NCBI RefSeq assembly: GCF_900102085.1
Contig: NZ_FMVM01000012.1
Location: forward strand, 149,906 to 213,905
Length of the DNA: 64,000 nucleotides
Direction: 5' to 3'
Source of the DNA: Paenibacillus polysaccharolyticus
Lineage (GTDB): Bacteria > Bacillota > Bacilli > Paenibacillales > Paenibacillaceae
A program made the translations under genes and the position numbers. The notes under the pieces were generated by a model. That model ran no database searches. It was not told the DNA's origin and saw only the letters and a program-made list of their open reading frames with translations. Below, one piece after another: positions 44,743 to 54,938 of this stretch (the stretch's first letter is position 1; each line of letters starts with the position of its first letter).

Positions 44743-45114
44743 CTATGAAAAATATTTCCCTGAATGCAGATCTTCTATTTCTTGAGACAGCTTTTTAGTA
44801 TATGGCTTCATATAACGCTTCGCTTGCTCCAAAACATGTATATCACCACCAATATTATACAATATTGTAGTGGATAATACTTGCACAATATAAATTTCCG
44901 TTTGAGTAGCCATCCATTCAAAAAAAATGAAAAACTTCTCAATTTGTTTTATATCACTATTTTCACGAAGCAAATCTTCAACATGTTTAGATACTTCATC
45001 ACCAAAAAACACATGTGCTAGAAACTCTTGATTAAAATCTAAGTGCTCTATATAACAATCATGAAATTCAGGGAACAATTTCAGAAAATGATTTACTAAA
45101 ATGTCATTTTCCAT
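44743..45114 (-). CDS. DUF7674-like immunity protein for the RHS toxin
   Basis: A 123-residue helical protein with FPEFHDCYIEH and EFLAHVFFGDEVS, starting 11 bases after the RHS stop. A paralogue (39218-39595) and a broken copy (38932-39187) lie in the same island. Its place directly after the toxin tip makes it the cognate immunity gene. Confidence 0.75.
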   Translation of the reverse strand: MENDILVNHFLKLFPEFHDCYIEHLDFNQEFLAHVFFGDEVSKHVEDLLRENSDIKQIEKFFIFFEWMATQTEIYIVQVLSTTILYNIGGDIHVLEQAKRYMKPYTKKLSQEIEDLHSGKYFS

Positions 45115-45125
45115 TTGCCATCCTC

Positions 45126-48100
45126 CTATTTTGCATTCAAAGCCTTTTTCAAATCATTGTAAATCGCATTTGCAAGAGCATAATCATTCTCATCCAATTT
45201 ACCAGAAGCCATAATCTTCTGTAGATTTCTTAGTCTCTCTTTAGCTTTATTGATATGATCTGTCTGTCCCAGCGATAAACCATATCTAATTTGTTTCCTA
45301 ACAAAATCAGCTGTACCACCATTACCTATAAAACCTGGTTTCTCAGGTCTCCATAGCTGATTAATTACCTCTTTTAATTTCGGATTCTGGGCAGAGTCCT
45401 TCAGAAGTTCTCCAATATGACCCGTTTTTTTACTAGAGAGTAAAGTTGAAAACTCAATTGCTCTTTCTATTTCCCTACCTGATGATGAGGCAAGTTTATA
45501 AAACAACTTTCCACCTTTTACAAACTTAGATATAGGTATAAAGTTAGCAGCAGCAAGGGTTTTACTGAAAGTTGAAGCATTTGCATCACGAATTGTGTTG
45601 ATATCATCCACAATCATAAAATTCGCTACTGCCATAGATGCTTTTAGCGTACCAGAGTAAAACTCATTCCAGCAAGTTTTTATACCAACATTCGTACAAT
45701 GATTTATAATCTGACGATTTGTGTAGCCCGTGCCTGTAGGAAAAAGTCTATGCCCACTCGGATCCACATATTTCAACGGATTGTTGTGAACATACGAATA
45801 CAGATTCAAACTCAGTGGATCGTTGAGTTCCCCTTCATACGTATCCTCACCGATGAAACGGGCCATGCCTGGGTCGTACCAGCGAGCTCTCAAGTATTGC
45901 AGACCTACGGTGTCATCCCAGTATTCTCCTGCGTATCGAAGTACATTCGGTACCGTTTCTTCTTTGGTTAACGGTCCGCCCCAGATATCGTATGTGTAAC
46001 TGTTTAGAACTTCGCCTGCATCGTCCACAAGGCCAACAACGTCACCATGTCCGTTCAACTGGTAGTACTCCAGTTTGCCCGTCTTTTTGTCCTGACGAGC
46101 CCATAGCTGCCCATACAAGTCATAGATATAAACGTAAGCAAGCTCTGATTTTCCTGATGTTACTACAGCCTCAGCCATCAGTTTGGCTTCTTCGTCATAG
46201 TAATACCGAATGGTTTGCTCGCCTTCGGTACGCTCGTACAACAATCCATCGCCGTTATAGCTACAGCTTACGGTTTTACCTTCTCCGGTAGCTTTAACCA
46301 TACGATTCTGACTGTCATACGTATACTGTGCATCCTTCAGACCGTATATTTTTCCGCTTCCGGTACTGTATCGGTTACCGTTCTGGTCATAGGTGTACGT
46401 TTCTTTTTGCGTGCCCGTTTCAGTCTGAATCCGGCTCAATTCATCATAAGTGTATTGATCCGTTTTTCCGTTTTGGGTACGGGTCGTCATGTTTTTGTTA
46501 CCGTCGTACTCATAGCTAAACTGTTGAACTGCGGAAGTCCCTTGAGAGATCGTAACCCCTGAAAGGTCATATCCGTTAAATTGGTAGCTCGTACTGAGCC
46601 CTTTACCAAATGATAGTTTTTCCAGTAAGCTATTCGGTTTGTAACTGAACGTCATACGATCTACCGGTGTTGTTCCCGATGAAGCAAGAGCAGAGGCTCC
46701 TCCTGTACCCGAGGTAATATCCATGGAAGTGACCCGATTCATCGCATCGAGCTCGCCGTGAATACGCAGGGCTTGTCCCTTTACATCGGTCAACGTGTAT
46801 CCCAGACGTTGCTGTGTATTATTTTCATAACTCAACTGTGTTCCGTCTGGAAATGTTAATCCGTCCAACATTCCATCTGATTGCTGATAGCTGTACGTCG
46901 TTTTACCATGGTCGTCGGTCATGGAGGTTCTGCGCCCAACAGCATCATACGTATACGATACACTCGTATCTGGTGCCTTCATGCTTGTGAGCATGTCGTC
47001 ACTGTTGTACGTGTATTCGGTGACTTTTCCAAGTCGATCCTGCTTTTTGATCAGATTGCTTCGTTTATCATAGTAGTAACTGGTTGCAGAGCCATCCTGA
47101 ATAGGGGGAGTCTGTTTAATCAGCCTGCCCAGTTCATCATACTGTTTGGTAACCGTCTGACCATTCGCTGATACGACCTGAGTCGTCTGACCTTGATAGC
47201 TGTAGAAATACCGGCTTGTCTCTTGCTTCGGTGTTGTTGCCGTTGCAATTTGACCAATAGCATCATACGTATACGTTGTCCGTTCGCCGTTACCATCAAT
47301 GGATGTCGTCACATTACTATCCAGATCATACTCTTTCTGTTGCAGTGGAACGTATGCACCGTTCTGATATTCTTCCATCACTGTCACGCGGCCCAGTACA
47401 TCTCTTGTTTCACGGGTTTTGTTGCCAGCGGCATCTTCATACGTTACCGTTCGATCTACAGCGTTATACGCTGTGTTAGCTGTGGTCGTATCCGGGTATT
47501 GAGTCTTGGTTGTTCGGCCCAACGCATCTACGACGAATCGGGTTACATTTCCTTCAGCATCTTCAACCGCAGTGACATTTCCTTCACGATCGTAGGCATA
47601 CTTATAGGTAGCCTCTGCCGTCTGTTCTTCTGCCAGAAGACCTAACGGATTATACCGCTCTTTGGTAACCATACCGTCCGGGGCGGTGTTGGTAATTATA
47701 TTTCTCACATCATCATAGGTAGTGACTGATTTTGTGCCATCCGCATGGGTGACTTGAAGAACCCGTCCGGCTTGGTCATACTGATACGTTTCTTCTTCAC
47801 CGGAAGCATCGGTTACTTTTTTCAGTTCACTAGCACCATTATATTCATATGAATCAACGTAAGGAGTTGCCTTCCCGGCAATATCATTGACAATGGTTGA
47901 TTTCGATTGAACTAGATGTCCCGCATTCGCATCATAACTCAGCGTCACCACGCGGTCTTTAGCCAGATAACCGCCTTTATCCGTTGTCGTGACAACTCTG
48001 CCTTTCGCGTCGAGTTTGATCTCGGAGTCGGATAATATCTGTCCTCCGTATCCGTTTTTGGTTACACTTCGTAATACAGATCCTTGTCCATTATAAGTCG

Positions 48101-49949
48101 TTTCCGTGTATCTTTCTAACCTGTCATTAATCTTAGTCGTAGTACGAATAGGTTGGATCCAAAAGTACGGAGACTTCCCGGTTTCATAGGCATAAGTCGT
48201 TTCTTGTCCCGTACTTTGCTTTTCGGAAGTAACCATTCCGTTCGTATCATAAGTCACCGTAGTAGTCAGTTTATCTCCTGTACGACCACTTTCGCTAGTC
48301 CATTCGGATTGTTCTGTCGGCAGATTCCGATTATTTTGGCTATCGTACTTGTACTCTGTGTTATAGACGACATCATCTGCACTTAATTCATGCTTGTCCA
48401 CCCGGATTAAATCCGGCTGTGCAGCTGCACCGAATGATTTGGAGAACTTCCATGTATCCACCGTATTTCCTGATTTCACTTCGGTCGTCCATGAAGCGGA
48501 TTGACCGTATGACTCCAGATCCTCTCCAGAGTATTCGAAATTAACTTTGTCCAGATCACCTTTGCCATCTGTTGAACTAAAATGACTTTTACGCTCTCTT
48601 ACTTTGTATACAAAATGTACGGAAGACGTTCCAACCTGTTTCAAAGCCGGTATGTACGCATAATCTGTTATCGCTGAGGATGGGCTTGTAATACGCGACA
48701 GCAGCGCCGTATGCATCACACCATGTGCACTCTGATTTTGTTGAAGCTCCGGTAAAAAGTTGAATTTGGATTCCGGATAATAATACGTATAGGTCGTTGT
48801 TCGATCCAGCGCATCCGTAAACTCTCTCAGAATACGAATATCTCCGTCCTCACGCTGTGTATAGGTCACTTTCCGATCCGTTCCAGCAAGCTGAATAGTC
48901 ATTTTCAGATCGCTATACGTAAATGTCAGCGCTTGACCTTCGCTATTTTCGATACGAGAGATAACACGGTTACCATTTGAATTCGTATATATGAAATTCA
49001 CCGTGTTTCGGTAGGCATCCGTAATCTGCAACAATTCTCCCGTTTGTGTGAACAAATACTCGTACCCGTTGCGGATGGACAAACGATAACTGCTGGCTAC
49101 TCCATCCACCGTTACAGTCGCATCTCTTTTCAGTGAAATGTCATTCCACACATAACCTACTAGTTCCAAATTTGCGTTTAAACGATAATAGCCCACACCT
49201 GGAACATAAATGTACTGGTTCTCACCACGTTGTTCCATAAAAGGTAGATCCCAACGCCAGCCCTGCCCAAGGCCCGCAGCTGTTTCTTTACGCGGTGTTA
49301 CCGCATTAGAATACGTTTGAGTCGCTGCGTCATACTCCACACCAAGCTGTCCATTCGCTCTAGCTGTATCATAAATACGTGTCAGTTCGAAGGGAATCAA
49401 ACCCGGAAGGGACAGATCGGCACTTTGAATCGTCATCTCCCCTGTAGCGGTTGAGATGGACTCAGCTCCATAAGACGTCATATACCGGGATGCTTCATCC
49501 CGAAGATCGACATGATCAAGCCCTGTTTGATCCACGGTTGTTCCTGTACCTGGAACTTCATCGTCAACGGCAAGGATTGAAAATGGTTTGAGCTGAGATG
49601 AATCCGACGGTGTAGATGAGGAAGGGCGTAGCCCCTCCATTGTAAGCGGTTCGCTGATTTTCTGGGTTTGAAGCCAGTTCTCGGCAGCCGCACCGCCTGA
49701 GCGATCTGTCTGTAACGCCTTATACAACTGATACAAGGAGTAACCTTGATCCAGTTTCGCTCTGATCCATTCCTTTTGAATACCAAACTGCTCTTGTAAA
49801 CTATGAATTGTAATATAGGTAGCAGAAGGAAGAGTATCTCTTCCTTCTGACGACGATGCCGCCGCAGCCTGCCCTTCATACGCAAAAGAGCCAAGCCCAC
49901 TAAAAACTAATATCGCACATAACCATATCAATGTTATTTTCTTAAACAC
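45126..49949 (-). CDS. Full-length RHS/WapA-like polymorphic toxin
   Basis: A 1607-residue secreted protein. An N-terminal signal peptide (MFKKITLIWLCAILVFSGLG) is followed by an RHS shell with many YD repeats such as YDQAGRV and YDELGRL. The conserved core ends at YVHNNPLKYVDPSGH near residue 1400. The remaining 207 residues are the variable toxin: a linker (NFIPISKFVKGGK) and a tip with FIGNGGTADFVRKQI and GQTDHINKAKERLR. RHS shells encapsulate and deliver such tips into neighbouring cells; this organisation resembles B. subtilis WapA. The immunity gene follows at 11 bases, and a secreted repeat protein precedes it by 30 bases. The toxin activity is not identified. Confidence 0.88.
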   Translation of the reverse strand: MFKKITLIWLCAILVFSGLGSFAYEGQAAAASSSEGRDTLPSATYITIHSLQEQFGIQKEWIRAKLDQGYSLYQLYKALQTDRSGGAAAENWLQTQKISEPLTMEGLRPSSSTPSDSSQLKPFSILAVDDEVPGTGTTVDQTGLDHVDLRDEASRYMTSYGAESISTATGEMTIQSADLSLPGLIPFELTRIYDTARANGQLGVEYDAATQTYSNAVTPRKETAAGLGQGWRWDLPFMEQRGENQYIYVPGVGYYRLNANLELVGYVWNDISLKRDATVTVDGVASSYRLSIRNGYEYLFTQTGELLQITDAYRNTVNFIYTNSNGNRVISRIENSEGQALTFTYSDLKMTIQLAGTDRKVTYTQREDGDIRILREFTDALDRTTTYTYYYPESKFNFLPELQQNQSAHGVMHTALLSRITSPSSAITDYAYIPALKQVGTSSVHFVYKVRERKSHFSSTDGKGDLDKVNFEYSGEDLESYGQSASWTTEVKSGNTVDTWKFSKSFGAAAQPDLIRVDKHELSADDVVYNTEYKYDSQNNRNLPTEQSEWTSESGRTGDKLTTTVTYDTNGMVTSEKQSTGQETTYAYETGKSPYFWIQPIRTTTKINDRLERYTETTYNGQGSVLRSVTKNGYGGQILSDSEIKLDAKGRVVTTTDKGGYLAKDRVVTLSYDANAGHLVQSKSTIVNDIAGKATPYVDSYEYNGASELKKVTDASGEEETYQYDQAGRVLQVTHADGTKSVTTYDDVRNIITNTAPDGMVTKERYNPLGLLAEEQTAEATYKYAYDREGNVTAVEDAEGNVTRFVVDALGRTTKTQYPDTTTANTAYNAVDRTVTYEDAAGNKTRETRDVLGRVTVMEEYQNGAYVPLQQKEYDLDSNVTTSIDGNGERTTYTYDAIGQIATATTPKQETSRYFYSYQGQTTQVVSANGQTVTKQYDELGRLIKQTPPIQDGSATSYYYDKRSNLIKKQDRLGKVTEYTYNSDDMLTSMKAPDTSVSYTYDAVGRRTSMTDDHGKTTYSYQQSDGMLDGLTFPDGTQLSYENNTQQRLGYTLTDVKGQALRIHGELDAMNRVTSMDITSGTGGASALASSGTTPVDRMTFSYKPNSLLEKLSFGKGLSTSYQFNGYDLSGVTISQGTSAVQQFSYEYDGNKNMTTRTQNGKTDQYTYDELSRIQTETGTQKETYTYDQNGNRYSTGSGKIYGLKDAQYTYDSQNRMVKATGEGKTVSCSYNGDGLLYERTEGEQTIRYYYDEEAKLMAEAVVTSGKSELAYVYIYDLYGQLWARQDKKTGKLEYYQLNGHGDVVGLVDDAGEVLNSYTYDIWGGPLTKEETVPNVLRYAGEYWDDTVGLQYLRARWYDPGMARFIGEDTYEGELNDPLSLNLYSYVHNNPLKYVDPSGHRLFPTGTGYTNRQIINHCTNVGIKTCWNEFYSGTLKASMAVANFMIVDDINTIRDANASTFSKTLAAANFIPISKFVKGGKLFYKLASSSGREIERAIEFSTLLSSKKTGHIGELLKDSAQNPKLKEVINQLWRPEKPGFIGNGGTADFVRKQIRYGLSLGQTDHINKAKERLRNLQKIMASGKLDENDYALANAIYNDLKKALNAK
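45750..46355 (-). repeat. RHS-core direct repeat, copy 3 (in the intact gene)
   Basis: About 606 bases. This is the segment of the full RHS gene repeated in the two orphan cassettes. Confidence 0.9.
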
Positions 49950-49979
49950 TTCATCACCTCAACCTAGTATTAACAATCA

Positions 49980-52900
49980 TTAATTAAATGGGAAAATTTT
50001 CTTTGTTCTTTTCGTTAAATTACCGTTACGGTCATACTCAAATACAATCTGATCTCCTGTATACAGCACGACTTTTAGTAGCTGATTCGCATAACCGTAT
50101 TCATAGCTGTTATCATTGCGGATTCGCATAGTAGCCGCTTTTATACTTCCTTTTATCGTTTTTCCATTCTTCTCACTCAGTTTGAGATAATATGTTTTCC
50201 CACCCTGCAGATCCCATTCAAGCACCGTATATTGCTCGCCATACACCTGCTCCTGATCTACTGAAGCAACTAGAGGTATGCTGAGTTCCTTGTCCTCATA
50301 CAATTCAATCCGCGGCTCAATGGAAAAATCCTCTGATTCTTTTATCGCGATACGATATTTGGCTGAGTTGTAAGGGCTGAATCGATAGTAGACATTCCCC
50401 TGTTGCACTTTGGGAAGCTCTGTCTCTGTGTTCTCATACAAAGTCATAAACTCTACTTCCACTTGCTTGACCGTAAAATTGCGGTATGGAGCTACGAATT
50501 TCAACGTTTGGTCTGACACATTATGCACCTGAATATCCGATCTTCCAGGTACATGTTGCGGTCCTACTGCATTTTCCCCTTCTTTAACAACGACTTGGTT
50601 CTGATTACGGATTACGTAATCGTAGACCAATCCTCCTAATTGAGATGTAAAGAGCACGGATGAGAAAGAAGATGTATTAGAGAATATCGCCGTGGTGTTC
50701 GGCTCCAAATTTCGTTTAAGGAGTGCAGGCTCCTGACTGGGACTAGCTATCACAGGTGCACTGTATTGAATCGTTACTGGCTCAGAAGATATTGCAGTCA
50801 TCACGAGTGTTCCGCCAGCAGGTATGTCCCAAGCATCCAAGTCCGAACCTGCCGTTAGATGCAAGAATTTATCGGTTCCTTCGTAAACTACAAAATCAAC
50901 AATGGAACTGTTTGTTCCTACCCGATTTATTAGAGCCGTCGTTGAACCCGGATTCGTGAAGACTGCGCTCTGTCCCTGCTTTACCGTAATTTCCGTTTCA
51001 GGTGATGGGACTTCGTCGTCTTGTCCACGGAAAATACGATAAATCCCTCCATACGTTATCGCTTGCTCGGAAATATTCGTAACGACAATTTTTTTACTCC
51101 CCACGACAAGGGGATCAAAAGCAACCGCTGTTCTCTTGGATGATTCCGTTCCATCTGAATTGTAGATGATATAATCAAAGACTTTCTGTTGATTACTAGA
51201 GGCATCCGTCCTGATTCTCTTGGAATCGGAGCTTATATTTGTAAAGGCATAACTCTCACCTTTGTTTAACGTTACACGTAAATAAGCGGGTTCCTGACTA
51301 TTCACGACGGAGAAATCGTCTGTATATTCAAATAACGCAGGTTTGCTTCCTACGACGGTAACAATGGCTTCACCGCCAGATGGAATGTTAACGAGACTAC
51401 CATTGTTATTGAATTTGTCACTATATGCTTTGCCATCTGATTTATATACAACAATGTCATAGAGTGAGGCCACCGACTTCGCATTACTACGGATTGGATT
51501 CCAAAGTGAACCTCCGTTATGGAATTTCACCGATTGTCCCGGTTCAACAGTAATCTTACTCAATGCTTCATTAGGCCGATCCTCTACATCAAAAATCGTA
51601 TAAATGGCACCTATTGTAACAGGTTGTGAAGATACACCTGTAATTACGGCTTTGTTCCCATAAAATACTACCGGAGCAGTTGAGGTTGATTTTTTGGTGC
51701 TGCGCTCCGTACCATCGGGGTAATAAGTTACATAATCAAATAAACGAGATTTGTTATTCGATGAAGCATCACTGTCGAGATATTCCTGACTTTTACCATA
51801 GTTCCAGAATGTCACACTTTCCCCTTGGTTCAACGTTACACGGTGATGGGATGGTTCCAGGCTGTATTCAAAGGAAAAATCATCCGTGTAACTAAACTCA
51901 ATCGGAACTTGTCCTACAACGGATACAACGGCGTAACCTTGGGATCGAATGATTGGATTGATATTTTTGTTAAAGCCGTCAGAATGCACAACATTTTCCG
52001 AGGTATACAAGGTGTAATCAAACACAGCTCCGTTGGCGCTGCTCGCATTGTTTTTAATTGGGTTGGCTAATGATCCATTGTTCCGGAAAATAACAGATTC
52101 GCCAGGATATACGGTCACTCTTGTTATCGCATCTCCGCCAGCTCTCTGAACATCGAAAGTTCTGTATGGTACACCGTAAGTTACAGGTGTTGAGGTTACC
52201 AGTGTCACCACAGCTGTTCGGCCCGCAGCGATCGTCGGCTTTGTGGTTGAATTGGTCCCGGTCGTACTTTCTGTACCATCGGGAAGATAAACAACGTAAT
52301 CATGTTTATCTTTAGAGGTTCCATCACTCTGAAGCGCATCCGATTTGGAACTAATATTCGTAAACTGATAACTCTCTCCTTGATTCAAAGTTACTCGTGT
52401 ATACGCCGGCTCGTCACTCCAGTCACCCGTGTATACTTCATAGGGAAAACCAACACTAACAGGCTGTGAACCTGCACCTGTAATAATAACTTCATTTCCT
52501 CCAGCAACCGAAGGCTTGCCTGTAGTTTGAAAATTTGAACTTACAAGGCTACCATCTTCTTTGTAAACAGCGTAATCTATCTTCTTATCCTGGGTTGTGG
52601 AAGTATCCGCACTTAAAACTCTTGACTGTGATCCTTCATTGAAGAAGCGGTAACTTTCTCCTTTGGACAAAGTAACTCGGTGCATCGCAGGGTTTGTGGA
52701 CACACCATAGGAAAACTCCGGTCGAACCGTAACGGTGAAAGGATTTTTCCCGCTTGATGTAATGACGATCGTGTAGCCTGAATTTACCGTTATACTTCCG
52801 GTAAAGTCTAAATTATCACCTGAAATACTTCCGTCCGGTCTATAATTGGCATAATCATATGCACTGCCTCTTGAGGTTGATGCATTGATACTTAAACTCC

Positions 52901-53285
52901 TGGCAACGGTCCCGGTATTGGTGAATGTATATGATTCTCCCGGATTCATGACTAGTGTTTCGTTCGCCAAAGCCGCTGCTTGGGTAGTGAACATGTGCTC
53001 TCCGTATGTATCATCCGTCACCGTAAACGGGTCTGATTCCTTCATATGTTCTTCACCTTCATTTACATCCTCAGGTTCTTCATAGAAATCTGGATCCCAA
53101 CCCTCTACATCCGCCTGCCCTAACAGCACTGCATCCTCCGTAGAACGGTTAACATCATCACCCGTGATTTCGGACGTTATTATTGAAGCTGATGGATCTG
53201 AAAGTGCATAACCGCTGGTTGGAAGCATGGTTCCAATAGCAAGCCAGAAAACTAAAAAAATAATAAAGCCTTTTCGTAAATTCAT
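49980..53285 (-). CDS. Secreted repeat protein preceding the RHS toxin
   Basis: An 1101-residue protein with a signal peptide (MNLRKGFIIFLVFWLAIG) and an acidic linker, then about nine tandem units of 80-100 residues. Each unit holds a VTLNxGESYxFxN-type strand pair; examples are MNPGESYTFTN, LSKGESYRFFN, VYPGESVIFRN, VEPGQSVKFHN and VKQGQSAVFTN. Units are probably beta-sandwiches. The C-terminus has the RHS-like motif YDRNGNLTKRTKK. It is read just before the RHS toxin (30-base gap), so it may anchor, display or help deliver it. I know no named family for it. Confidence 0.8.
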   Translation of the reverse strand: MNLRKGFIIFLVFWLAIGTMLPTSGYALSDPSASIITSEITGDDVNRSTEDAVLLGQADVEGWDPDFYEEPEDVNEGEEHMKESDPFTVTDDTYGEHMFTTQAAALANETLVMNPGESYTFTNTGTVARSLSINASTSRGSAYDYANYRPDGSISGDNLDFTGSITVNSGYTIVITSSGKNPFTVTVRPEFSYGVSTNPAMHRVTLSKGESYRFFNEGSQSRVLSADTSTTQDKKIDYAVYKEDGSLVSSNFQTTGKPSVAGGNEVIITGAGSQPVSVGFPYEVYTGDWSDEPAYTRVTLNQGESYQFTNISSKSDALQSDGTSKDKHDYVVYLPDGTESTTGTNSTTKPTIAAGRTAVVTLVTSTPVTYGVPYRTFDVQRAGGDAITRVTVYPGESVIFRNNGSLANPIKNNASSANGAVFDYTLYTSENVVHSDGFNKNINPIIRSQGYAVVSVVGQVPIEFSYTDDFSFEYSLEPSHHRVTLNQGESVTFWNYGKSQEYLDSDASSNNKSRLFDYVTYYPDGTERSTKKSTSTAPVVFYGNKAVITGVSSQPVTIGAIYTIFDVEDRPNEALSKITVEPGQSVKFHNGGSLWNPIRSNAKSVASLYDIVVYKSDGKAYSDKFNNNGSLVNIPSGGEAIVTVVGSKPALFEYTDDFSVVNSQEPAYLRVTLNKGESYAFTNISSDSKRIRTDASSNQQKVFDYIIYNSDGTESSKRTAVAFDPLVVGSKKIVVTNISEQAITYGGIYRIFRGQDDEVPSPETEITVKQGQSAVFTNPGSTTALINRVGTNSSIVDFVVYEGTDKFLHLTAGSDLDAWDIPAGGTLVMTAISSEPVTIQYSAPVIASPSQEPALLKRNLEPNTTAIFSNTSSFSSVLFTSQLGGLVYDYVIRNQNQVVVKEGENAVGPQHVPGRSDIQVHNVSDQTLKFVAPYRNFTVKQVEVEFMTLYENTETELPKVQQGNVYYRFSPYNSAKYRIAIKESEDFSIEPRIELYEDKELSIPLVASVDQEQVYGEQYTVLEWDLQGGKTYYLKLSEKNGKTIKGSIKAATMRIRNDNSYEYGYANQLLKVVLYTGDQIVFEYDRNGNLTKRTKKIFPFN

Positions 53286-53394
53286 GAAATTTCTTTTCCT
53301 CCTTTATATTCATCTTCCAATTCATCCCTTAAAAGAGATAAAGATGGTCGAATTATAAGTATCGTCATTTTCCTTAATTTAGGTAATAGTTATT

Positions 53395-53416
53395 TAGTCC
53401 TTGATTTTAGGGACTA
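53395..53416. promoter_or_regulatory. Hairpin in the RHS operon promoter region
   Basis: TAGTCC pairs with GGACTA around a 10-base loop. A TATAAT-like element lies downstream on the minus strand near 53352-53357. Possible operator; low support. Confidence 0.3.
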
Positions 53417-53442
53417 TTTTCCTTTTAAGGGTGTAAATAAAA

Positions 53443-53466
53443 CAAAAAAAGCCGCCAAATGGCGAC
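53443..53466 (-). terminator. Terminator of yaaA
   Basis: CGCCA/TGGCG stem followed on the minus strand by GGCTTTTTTT. Confidence 0.75.
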
Positions 53467-53522
53467 TCTTGGATAGAATAAAACAGATTGTTACTCTCTT
53501 ACATATTAAATAAGCTCCATTA

Positions 53523-54275
53523 CTACTTTTCCTCTGAATAAATAAACACATAAGTACTCTCATCCGACATCTCTTCCGAGAAAACAAATTCTAACCGATC
53601 GAATCCTTTGATATCTTCCACATCTGTTAGCTTCCGCTCTGCCATATAACGTACCATCTCACCTCTGGCCATTTTGGCGCGGGTTGCCTTCTCCACAAGT
53701 TTCCCACCAACCATTTGTCCGAATACACAAGTGACAAACCGGGTTTTCTCCTTCAAAAAAGGAGTGATGTTCTTGCTATACTCTTTGGAAGCCAGATTGA
53801 GAATGCAGTTACTCTCTGCCTGAAGCTGATCTGCCAGCTTGCTGCCCCAGAACTGATAGAGCGATTTGAACCCTGGGCCTTGCAGCTTGCCTTGCATCTC
53901 CAACCGATAAGGGGTAACCCCATCCAAAGGCCGCAACATGCCATAAAAACCGGATAATATGCGTAAATGCTGCTCCAGATACGCCAGCTCTTCCTGCTGA
54001 AAAACGCCAGGCGCCATATATTGATACTGAATGCCTTCATACGAATAGATGGCTGGTGTAAGATTTTCTTTTACATTCATGCTCCGAATCCGCTCCATGT
54101 TCAGTTCCGCGATAGCGTCGTTGCACTTCCAGAGCGCTTTGAGCTCATCATAGGATAACGTCTGAAGCAGACTCAGGAGTTGTTCTGACTCGTTTATAAA
54201 TTGCGGCATTTGTGCGCTAGCCATCAGATCGGTGTCGACCTTCATCTTCTTGGCTGGTGATATAATAATTCGCAT
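53523..54275 (-). CDS. yaaA: Peroxide stress protein YaaA (UPF0246)
   Basis: A 250-residue protein beginning MRIIISPAKKM, the family hallmark, with YSYEGIQYQ, ILSGFYGMLRPLD and the LVEKATRAKMARGEMVRYM block. In E. coli YaaA lowers free iron during peroxide stress and binds DNA. The length is normal. AAGGATGG precedes the ATG. The gene ends at its own terminator. Confidence 0.93.
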   Translation of the reverse strand: MRIIISPAKKMKVDTDLMASAQMPQFINESEQLLSLLQTLSYDELKALWKCNDAIAELNMERIRSMNVKENLTPAIYSYEGIQYQYMAPGVFQQEELAYLEQHLRILSGFYGMLRPLDGVTPYRLEMQGKLQGPGFKSLYQFWGSKLADQLQAESNCILNLASKEYSKNITPFLKEKTRFVTCVFGQMVGGKLVEKATRAKMARGEMVRYMAERKLTDVEDIKGFDRLEFVFSEEMSDESTYVFIYSEEK

Positions 54276-54383
54276 CGTGTTAATCCATCCTTAATCTACC
54301 GTTGTTATGTCGTTATTCATTGTACAGGATTAGGCAGATGAATCCAATCGTGAGGCGTATTAAGCTTACGTCTTCACAAAAGT

Positions 54384-54671
54384 TTACGAATTCGGATCAG
54401 GCGCAAGCTGAATCCATTCATCTTCTCTATAGTAGTAGATATGCTCCTCCGGATTGTCCTTAAATTTAACAACAACAGGATACATCGGCATTTTACTACG
54501 GCGAGCTGTGATACTTGTGATCGTCTGCTCATCTATTCCTTTTTCAACCGTTAAATACGTCCTCAACTCATCTTCAAGCTTCTTCATATCACTTTTATAA
54601 GATCCGTACCATGCAAAAGAAGCAATAATTATTATAGCCACTACAGCCAATGAGGTCTTTAGTAACTTCAT
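54384..54671 (-). CDS. DUF3139-like membrane-anchored protein
   Basis: A 95-residue protein with one N-terminal transmembrane helix (about 6-24) and an outside domain containing GIDEQTITSITARRSKMP and HIYYYREDEW. This is the DUF3139 pattern. AGGGTGA lies before the ATG. Function unknown. Confidence 0.7.
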   Translation of the reverse strand: MKLLKTSLAVVAIIIIASFAWYGSYKSDMKKLEDELRTYLTVEKGIDEQTITSITARRSKMPMYPVVVKFKDNPEEHIYYYREDEWIQLAPDPNS

Positions 54672-54850
54672 CTTTATTCACCCTGACTTTGATTATTTTC
54701 TCTTTATAATCGGATATGTCTATTCTACAGCAGCGTTGTAATTTATTTTAGATCCGACTTTGTTGACTATTCGATTCACAATTCAAGATTAGCTACTATG
54801 AACTGCATCTGTTCTTGTCTTACCACACCTTTTCCTAATACCCTTACAAA

Positions 54851-54896
54851 TAACCCCGACGAAACAGTTCCAAAGAAACGTTCAGCCGGGGTTTAT
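54851..54896 (-). terminator. Terminator of the cell-wall hydrolase gene
   Basis: AACCCCG/CGGGGTT stem with a 30-base loop and a T-rich tail on the minus strand. Confidence 0.6.
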
Positions 54897-54938
54897 TATT
54901 TATTAAAGTTCAGTATTTATCTATCTGCCTTCCCTGCA

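Noticed and set aside
35335..53300. Transposon or prophage carrying the toxin island
   Set aside because: No transposase, integrase, terminal inverted repeats or phage structural genes are visible; the repeats are RHS-core homology.
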